The notes under the pieces are model-generated. The model saw nothing but the letters and a program-made list of their open reading frames with translations. It did no database searches and was not told the DNA's origin. The position numbers and the translations under genes were made by a program. 64,000 bases of DNA, from the NCBI GenBank assembly GCA_003049485.1, contig PYST01000177.1, positions 1-64,000 of the forward strand, in the 5' to 3' direction. Below, piece by piece: positions 58,600 to 64,000 of the stretch (its first letter is position 1; each line of letters starts with the position of its first letter). This DNA is from Ophioceras dolichostomum. Its lineage: Eukaryota; Ascomycota; Sordariomycetes; Magnaporthales; Ophioceraceae.

Positions 58600-59465
58600 G
58601 GAGACCTGTCCTTGGGGCACTACGACGGAGAGCACCAGTGCTCTTAGGGCTCATTGTTCGTAAAAGCAGGTAGGTAGTCGTATAGATGTACCGTCCCGGC
58701 TGAACTGGAGGTCGGGGATGCCCAGAAATAGCCAGGGGCATGACGCTGCTATGCGTTGATGGATATGAGAAGTTGTGGCTTCCTCGAGGGCGAGAGATAA
58801 CTGCCGGGTACCTAGAGGTACTTCGTCCTTCCCTTTTGGGTGTTGATAATTTCCATCCCACCTGACAGTCACACAGCCTCACCACTTACCTCTTCGACGT
58901 TTGGACGGCAAGGGGTGAGAGGAAAGTTCGGTCGTGTGGTTTGATGAGGCTCTGCTCGGGGATTTCAGGGTCAAACCGACCCCGCCCCTTCTTTCAACCC
59001 GACCCTCGATGCTCCTTCTATCTATCGGGTGTTCATAAATGACGGGAGTTGTCAATACCTCCATACCCCAGGTACCTACCAACTAAAGGTAGGTAGGTAG
59101 GTACAACTTCGTAGGTACCTACGGGCAGCCGGATTAGCATTGCAATTCTTGGGGAGAGCGCCCCTGCTCGACCGCCGGGTCCCGCTTTCCGCCCCCACCC
59201 GCCGACTCGGCTCTCCTTTGACAACCTCCGAACCAGCATCGGTGGATGGGGTAAGAAGCCGGCCCCCTCCTGCCGCATCGGCCCCCTTACACGCTATTCG
59301 GCCAGGTTGGGTTTTGGACGGGCAGGAGCGACTTTCTCGTCAGTAAATGCATTCCCTAGCAGTTGCGGCACAGAAAAGGAGACGTCTCTTGGACTGCGTA
59401 GTGCCTTGAGGTACTTGGGGATCGTGACGTCGGCACCCAACCTGACGGCCGAGGACGGCCAAGGC
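58600..59465. other. Repeat-bearing intergenic region
   Basis: No supported gene. Includes GGTACCTACC and GGTAGGTAGGTAGG arrays (59070-59126) and the first copy of a direct repeat (core at 59255-59275). Confidence 0.45.
59200..59312 (+). repeat. Direct repeat C, copy 1
   Basis: Shares a 21-bp exact core (59255-59275) and weaker similarity on both sides with 62410-62595, in the same orientation. The flanking blocks include CCGAC-CGGCTCTC and CGGCC-G-TTGG. Confidence 0.6.
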
Positions 59466-59468
59466 TGG

Positions 59469-59762
59469 CTGTTGATTGTGTTGACTGATGATCACCAATC
59501 GTCAGAGTTATTGACCGCAAAGCCTCGAGTGACCACGAGGCTCTGGCCAAGTTACAACGTCAACGACTACGTCAACGACTACGTTAACGATTGCCTCAGT
59601 AACGTTATCGACCTTCCACCTCTCCCTGTACTTAAGGAGAGGGACTCTCCCTCTGTCTCTTCCATAGAACCTAGCTTAGAACATGATGAAGAATTGAACC
59701 TGCTTTGGCAACCCCTCTCATTCCGCACGCGTGCAATCGCTTTCTACCTGGGCCTTCCAACA
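59469..59762 (+). repeat. Inverted dispersed repeat, copy A
   Basis: Matches the reverse complement of 62993-63291 over almost its full length. Long shared blocks are CTTCCATAGAACCTAGCTTA (59670-59689) and CTACCTGGGCCTTCCAA (59744-59760). Many differences are C/T or G/A. Copy A has an extra tandem GTCAACGACTAC expansion at 59560-59600. The repeat ends are sharp on both sides. Confidence 0.8.
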
Positions 59763-59877
59763 CTGGCCTTTCGCGCAAGTGTCGAGCCCGTATCACAGTC
59801 CCCTTCGACTAAGAAACCCTTGCCTTTCGTCATTCACCTGACGGGATACCGCGATCCCTACCGTGGTTTGCAGGCAA

Positions 59878-59933
59878 GGGGGGGGGNNNNNNNNNNNNNN
59901 NNNNNNNNNNNNNGGGGGGGGGGGGGGGGGGGG
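59878..59933. other. Poly-G tract interrupted by an assembly gap
   Basis: Nine G, then 27 N (59887-59913), then 20 G. The gap sits inside a homopolymer, so its true length and the continuity of the flanks are unknown. Confidence 0.95.
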
Positions 59934-60143
59934 ATCCCTGGTAAGTTTGGCGCCCCACTCAAACTTCCCCACTCAAACTTCCCTCCTTAAATCGTTAGTG
60001 CGCACACCGTGCACATAGGTCCAGGTGTATCAAGCATTGATGTGCCTTCCAAGTCTTCTTGACACAACCATTCTTGATTTCCATCCGTCCCATCGACTGC
60101 TCTCATCTCAAAAACGCCAGCAGACCTACCAATCAGCAACAAG

Positions 60144-61243
60144 ATGCCTCGTGGCTGGTACCTGGCCCAAGGGCTGATCCCACTCGGCTACAGCAGCAGC
60201 GACGACGAGGAGGGCCCCTGCGAGCTGCCAGACGGTCGACTCGTTTGCGGGCCCCACGGATTAGTCTGGTGCGGAAAGTGCTGCACAGACTACAGCTTCG
60301 TGGATGCCAACAGTGATGACAACGACGACGGCGACGACAACGATGACGGCGATGACAACGATGACGGCGACGACAACGATGACGGCGACGATAACGACGA
60401 AGGCGATGCCCGCTCTAAAGCCGAGCCTCAGTCCGTCGTAATCCCTTCCGGACTCCCTACTGGGCAGGAGATACGGCGGGGCACCGGCCGCATCTTCCCT
60501 ACCGCCTTTAGTGCTCCCTCTCCGTCGATTACCCCGACAGATCTTTTCATCGGGATCGATACTTATGGAGGCTTCACCAGGTGAGTTGGATGTTCCCGGT
60601 CGATTCCTCCCAAAACCTTCGAATTGTGCGTTTGTCCTTACTAGGTATGTGCTGCACCAGATACGTCCGCCGTGATAATCGACGGCAACTGCTCATCTTC
60701 ACCGACGGTGCGTCGCTGAACAACGGCCAGCCCAACGCGCGCGCCGGCTGGGCGTTCGTCCACGGCCCAGGAAGCTCGTCGCGCGGTTCCACCACGCCCA
60801 CTCCTCAGGTGGGGTCGGGCCGGCTCGAGAACCGGGGCCCGTTCGGCGACGAGGGCGCCCAGACCAGCAACCGCGCGGAGCTCCGGGCCGTCATCGCCGC
60901 CCTGCGCTTTCGCCACTGGCCCGGCGAGGGCTTCGAATCCATGGTCGTCGCCACGGACTCGGAGTACGTGGTCAAGGGCTCCACCAACTGGGCCAAGAAG
61001 TGGGTGCGGAACGGCTGGAGGACCCAGCAGAAGCAGCCGGTCCAGAACAGGGACCTGTGGGAGATGCTCCTGGGTGAGATCGAGAAGTTGCACGAGTCCT
61101 TGTCCGGCGGCTTCGCGATTCAGTTCTGGAGGATCCCGAGGGAGTTGAACGGGGTTGCGGATGCCGCTGCGAAAAAGGCCGCTGCCGAGTGGGACGCGTG
61201 TGATGAATGGATGGACTTGATGGGCATTCCGGGCTTGTCTTGA
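60144..61243 (+). CDS. RNase H-domain protein with N-terminal Cys motif and acidic repeat
   Basis: Exons 60144-60580 and 60661-61243 encode 339 residues. The N-terminus carries PCELPDGRLVCGPHGLVWCG followed by KCCTDYSFVDA, a Cys/His cluster that I recall from other fungal RNase H-like proteins and that may bind zinc. A run of DDNDDG repeats (about residues 58-88) follows. The C-terminal half is an RNase H1-type fold with the four acidic positions: LIFTDGAS, SNRAELRAVIAAL, VVATDSEYV and ELNGVADAAAKKA. The family cleaves the RNA strand of RNA-DNA hybrids. All four catalytic residues are kept, so it is predicted active. Splicing at ACCAG|GTGAGT to CACCAG restores the frame. Its repeat-rich setting and the gap 210 bp upstream suggest an accessory paralogue rather than the core RNase H1. 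Confidence 0.85.
60314..60408 (+). repeat. 18-bp coding minisatellite (DDNDDG units)
   Basis: About five imperfect copies of an 18-bp unit encoding Asp-Asp-Asn-Asp-Asp-Gly inside the RNase H-domain gene. Copies differ at silent third positions. Confidence 0.85.
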
Positions 61244-61700
61244 GTCTTTCTGCCTGCCTGCCTGCCTGCCATTTGAAGAGGCATTCTCGATTCTGTGACA
61301 AGCTGAGAAAAGGTGGGATGCAAGAGCTATACATATGTGCGTCGCGACAACGCCTAGCGTAGCGTTATTATGGTTCTAGCTGCGAATGGATCATGTTTAT
61401 AAGGATAACACCTGTAACTTGATAGATGATGGGCTGCGCACAACTGGGCTGCTGGAGAAATTCGGCGTCGCCCTCGGCCAACTTAGCACCCGATACGGGC
61501 GCTATATCCAAATCTAGGGTCGTTACCCAGCATATACGAACATAGGTAGACACTGGAAAGTGTGGAATCACGCCTGCCCTCTGCTCTAATCAAACCAGGA
61601 GGCCGGTGCTCAACCTTCAGCACATGCCCTACCACACCATGTCGGGATGCCTTACTACTTACTAATTACAAAGATGGCAACCTCGAGGACGCGGGCCCTG
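61244..61700. other. 3' flank of the RNase H-domain gene
   Basis: Starts near a TGCC microsatellite (61251-61270). No gene is supported before the kinase relic. Confidence 0.5.
61251..61270. repeat. TGCC tetranucleotide microsatellite
   Basis: Five tandem TGCC copies directly after the stop codon region of the RNase H-domain gene. Confidence 0.8.
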
Positions 61701-61990
61701 TCGCTGAAATGCCTGCCTCAAGGCCCTGCTGCAACTTCTCCCGCAGCTGGGACCACCTCCACGGGCGTGGCGTGATCAATCGCGACCTCAAGTCACGCAA
61801 GAAGTTCTCCAGAACCCTCGACATGATCGATCACTGTGGGACTTGTTCCCCCCGGCGGCCAGGCCCTCGCTGGAGGGGCAGGTACAGACCGAAGGCGGAC
61901 GTGTGGTCGGCGGTCCGTCATCTTCGCGCAACTGTGTTCAAGCAGGAGCCCCCCGGTTCACGACAACAGCAGGCGGGTTACTGTTTTTGG
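61700..61990 (+). pseudogene. Relic of a Ser/Thr protein kinase catalytic domain
   Basis: One frame reads DHLHGRGVINRDLKS, the catalytic loop of a protein kinase (LH..G.I.RDLK). About 110 bp later the sequence reads KADVWSAV and, after a one-base shift, SVIFAQLCSS, matching the kinase subdomain IX motif (K-A-D-V-W-S-L-G-V-x-x-A-Q-L). The DFG and APE parts in between are lost or deleted, and no complete domain can be read. It is therefore a truncated, frameshifted copy. Confidence 0.6.
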
Positions 61991-62117
61991 GCTTCCGTTC
62001 TCCTACATCGCCCACGCTCTCGGTCAGAGGATATAATCAATTTTGCAATTGTCTTCTGGTACATACGACCTTAAGCAGTAGAATATACGGTGCTGGAATT
62101 CGGCTTCCAGTCTGTCA

Positions 62118-62192
62118 GTAGGAGTCACGTGCGTAAGCACGTGATTCAAGCCTTGGTACTGGGAGTCATGTGAACGGTCACGTGACTCCTAC
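62118..62192. repeat. CACGTG-containing inverted repeat
   Basis: Perfect 14-bp arms GTAGGAGTCACGTG (62118-62131) and CACGTGACTCCTAC (62179-62192). The 47-bp spacer also carries CACGTGATTC and GAGTCATGTG, so the dyad is longer but imperfect. Could be a small transposable-element (MITE-like) terminus or a double E-box (CACGTG) regulatory element. Confidence 0.75.
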
Positions 62193-62303
62193 CACATCAG
62201 TTGGTCTCCCAAGCCCAACGCTTTGTTTCAGCTCTCTTAACAACTAGAAAACTCTTCAATCAATGAAGTTCAACACCTCTACCCGAAGTGCCTATATTGT
62301 GAC
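62193..62303. other. Spacer between inverted repeat and 5S relic
   Basis: Short, AT-richer sequence with no gene. Confidence 0.4.
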
Positions 62304-62356
62304 ACGGGATCCCGTCCGCTCTCCCCTAGTTAAGCTACTAACTGCTGGATTAGTTT
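62304..62356 (+). pseudogene. Truncated 5S rRNA fragment
   Basis: ACACGGGATCCCGTCCGCTC followed by TCCCCTAGTTAAGCTACT matches the internal part of 5S rRNA almost exactly, then diverges after CTGGATTAGT. The 5' end and the conserved GTGGGTGACCACC region are absent. Confidence 0.65.
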
Positions 62357-62992
62357 GGGAAGAACACCCCTGCCCAATCCTGCCCAATCACCGGCCCCGC
62401 CCCGCTCCGCCTGCCGACTTCGCTCTCGCGCCGAATCCCAGCGCCTGCCGTTGTCAACCTTCGTTTCTATGTCACACATCGCTGCCGTTGGTTTCGCCCT
62501 CTGCGCTTTTCCATTTGGAAAACGGTGATGAGGAGGGAAGCCGGCCCCCTCCTGCCGTGTCACCCCCTTGTACGCCTTTCGGCCTGCTTGGCGGGATGGC
62601 GCACGACATTAAAAGCAGCGCGCTCGCCCCACCGCTTGCAGCAGGCGAGTTTGGCACTCATTCTTGCGCGTCGTTGCCGTTCCCACCGCTTTCGCCCGAG
62701 CCTTGCCCCTGACGAGCGCCGTGCTGAAGAGCTCGATGCCGCGTCTTTTCGTCGCCACCAGCCGCCCCGTCGAGGCCTGGCGTAAGCAGCAGCAAGAGGC
62801 CAGGCGCAGAGATGCCTTCAAAACTTTGGAGAGGTTCACTCACGAACCCCTGACGGACGTCGGCTGCCGCACCACCGAAAAGTGGAGACAGGCAAAAGCG
62901 GCTGCGATGAGAGCTTGGAGAAGGTGCGCTTGTTCCCCCATCTTTTGCCTTTTCTCTTGTTTTTCTTCTGGCCGACTGCTGACTCCCTTGTT
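62357..62992. other. Repeat-bearing region without a supported gene
   Basis: Includes direct repeat C copy 2. A plus-strand frame from 62664 reads an Arg/Lys-rich, Cys-poor stretch (RPVEAWRKQQQEARRRDAFK) that I could not assign. It might be a fragment of a mobile-element protein. Confidence 0.4.
62410..62595 (+). repeat. Direct repeat C, copy 2
   Basis: Core at 62537-62557 is identical to 59255-59275 over 21 bp. The surrounding similarity is interrupted by about 70 bp extra sequence. Confidence 0.55.
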
Positions 62993-63291
62993 GTTGGAAG
63001 GCCCAGGTAGGAAGCGTTTGCACGCGTGCGATATGAAGGGTTGCCAAAGCAGGTTCAATTCTTCATGTGTTCTAAGCTAGGTTCTATGGAAGAGGCAGAG
63101 GGAGAGAACCTCCCTTTAAGTACAGGAGAGGTTGGAGGCCAGGTGGCAGTAACTGAGGCAAGTGCTTGTCCCAGTCGTTGACGTCAAGACTTGACTCGTT
63201 GTGTGACTTTTAGCCAGAGCCTCGTGGTAACTTGAGGCTCTGCGACCGTTGTCCCTGATAATTGATGATCATCAATCAATGCAATCAACAG
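62993..63291 (-). repeat. Inverted dispersed repeat, copy B
   Basis: Reverse-complement partner of 59469-59762. Similarity ends abruptly at about 62993 and 63291. Confidence 0.8.
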
Positions 63292-63481
63292 TGGCAAACT
63301 AGTTGCTCAGCAGTTTAGTCAATGGCGTGCTTCCTTGTTCCATGAGATCGCGAAGCTTCTACGATTAACTGGTCGATGACAAATTGAGCAGAACCAAACA
63401 ACATAAATTGACAGCGAGCCCTATGACCCTTTATCGTCAAAGAGAAGAAAAAAATATAGCAAGATTACGAAGCCATTCTAC
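63292..63481. other. 3' flank of the WD40 gene
   Basis: Short intergenic stretch between repeat copy B and the stop codon of the WD40 gene. Nothing else is seen. Confidence 0.45.
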
Positions 63482-64000
63482 TTATTCCGTAAATCTGAGC
63501 AGCAGAACACATCCTGATGAGCACCCAATCGCAACCGACGATCCCATAACTGCTGATTTTACTGGCCGATACTCGTGTGGCAACCACAGCCACTTCTCCG
63601 ACTCGCGTACAATCCAAGCCCCATCACCAGTGATTCCATAACTCTGACGTGGGCTGTTCTGCTTTGACAATCCAGAAGGTAGGATGCTGGAATCCCCTTG
63701 TGTATCAATAGTGAAAGCGCCGATTTCAGTCAAAAGGTGAGAGCCAGCAGCATCAAATTTGAGGTTGAACAGAGCCCTGCCGACATTGAGCGTTTGGTTC
63801 AGCTGGCCCATGGCCGCGTCCCAGAGCTTGACGGTCTCGTCGACCGAGCCCGACGCTACCAGCCGGTTGTCGCCCGAGAAGGCCACCGACGAGACCCATC
63901 CAGTATGGCCCTGCAGCGTTTGGTTCAGCTGGCCCGTGGCCGCGTCCCAAAGCTTGACGGTCTCGTCCCCCGAGCCCGACGCCACGAGCCGGCCGTCGCC
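63482..64000 (-). CDS. C-terminal end of a WD40-repeat protein (HET-E/HET-D-like NLR type), partial
   Basis: Open to the right window edge on the minus strand; 172 C-terminal residues are visible. Two full WD40 repeats spaced exactly 126 bp (42 residues) apart are nearly identical in DNA (DETVKLWDAA-GQLNQTL, GHTGWVSSVAF, RLVASGS). A non-repeat tail follows (VGRALFNLKFDAAGSHLLTE, GITGDGAWIVRESEKWLWLP, AIGCSSGCVLLLRF). That combination of homogenised WD40 units and this tail is typical of fungal NACHT-WD40 proteins such as HET-E and HET-D, which control heterokaryon incompatibility. The NACHT domain and N-terminal effector would lie beyond the window. Near-identical repeats indicate recent concerted evolution or selection for repeat turnover. 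Confidence 0.85.
   Translation of the reverse strand, partial: GDGRLVASGSGDETVKLWDAATGQLNQTLQGHTGWVSSVAFSGDNRLVASGSVDETVKLWDAAMGQLNQTLNVGRALFNLKFDAAGSHLLTEIGAFTIDTQGDSSILPSGLSKQNSPRQSYGITGDGAWIVRESEKWLWLPHEYRPVKSAVMGSSVAIGCSSGCVLLLRFTE

Noticed and set aside
59070..59126. TAGG arrays as telomeric repeats
   Set aside because: The unit is TAGG/GGTA, not TTAGGG, and arrays are short and interspersed along the whole window.
59307..59990. A 227-codon plus-strand frame over the gap
   Set aside because: It overlaps repeat copy A and reads through the N gap, and copy B does not keep the frame, so coding is unlikely.
1..64000. tRNA genes and CRISPR arrays
   Set aside because: I scanned for B-box (GGTTCGAnnC) sequences on both strands and for regularly spaced repeats. 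Candidates, for example near 42845 on the minus strand and 5480 on the plus strand, lack a pairing T-stem. No repeat-spacer array exists.

Overview
The window is nuclear DNA of a filamentous ascomycete, most likely a Sordariomycete and plausibly a member of the Sordariales. The grounds are GC-rich coding DNA, short GT-AG introns (about 80-330 nt, several with a visible CTGAC or CTAAT branch site), a single dispersed 5S rRNA gene with a TATA element about 30 bp upstream as in Neurospora, and proteins closest to Neurospora/Chaetomium-type orthologues, for example an NADP-glutamate dehydrogenase and a V-ATPase subunit A. All assignments come from reading motifs and from remembered family features; no database search was possible.

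Left and centre (2-56 kb) hold housekeeping genes separated by unusually long intergenic DNA. In order: a Zn2Cys6 / hexapeptide-acetyltransferase fusion (+); the SWR1/NuA4 subunit Swc4 (-) divergent from a p24 cargo receptor (+); a 5S rRNA gene; a Yck-type casein kinase I (-); nucleoporin Nup133 (-) divergent from a CCCH zinc-finger protein (+); a 1507-residue GMC oxidoreductase / alpha-beta hydrolase fusion (-); NADP-GDH (-); a glycosyltransferase relic; a Crb2/Rad9-type BRCT checkpoint protein (-) divergent from a DUF4048 protein (+); and V-ATPase subunit A (+). There is no operon or obvious biosynthetic cluster, and the neighbours do not share one pathway.

The right end (about 56.8-64 kb) is different in kind. 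It has a small cysteine-rich gene broken by one amber codon, two 5S-like relics, a poly-G tract with an assembly gap, an RNase H-domain gene with an acidic 6-residue repeat, a frameshifted protein-kinase relic, a CACGTG-containing inverted repeat, an inverted pair of about 0.3-kb repeats differing largely by transitions, a direct repeat pair, and the 3' end of a WD40-repeat gene of the HET-E/NLR type. This looks like a fast-evolving accessory or subtelomere-like segment with signs of duplication and decay.

The most unusual single items are: the GMC-hydrolase fusion, whose hydrolase part has Cys where Ser is expected; a spliceosomal intron in vma-1 only four nucleotides from the classic VMA1 intein site; 3n stop-free introns in vma-1 and nup133; a palindromic GGTACCTA/TAGG motif family scattered through intergenic DNA and inside two introns; and the accessory right end. 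Exon boundaries below were set by hand from GT/AG sites, reading frame and family homology.
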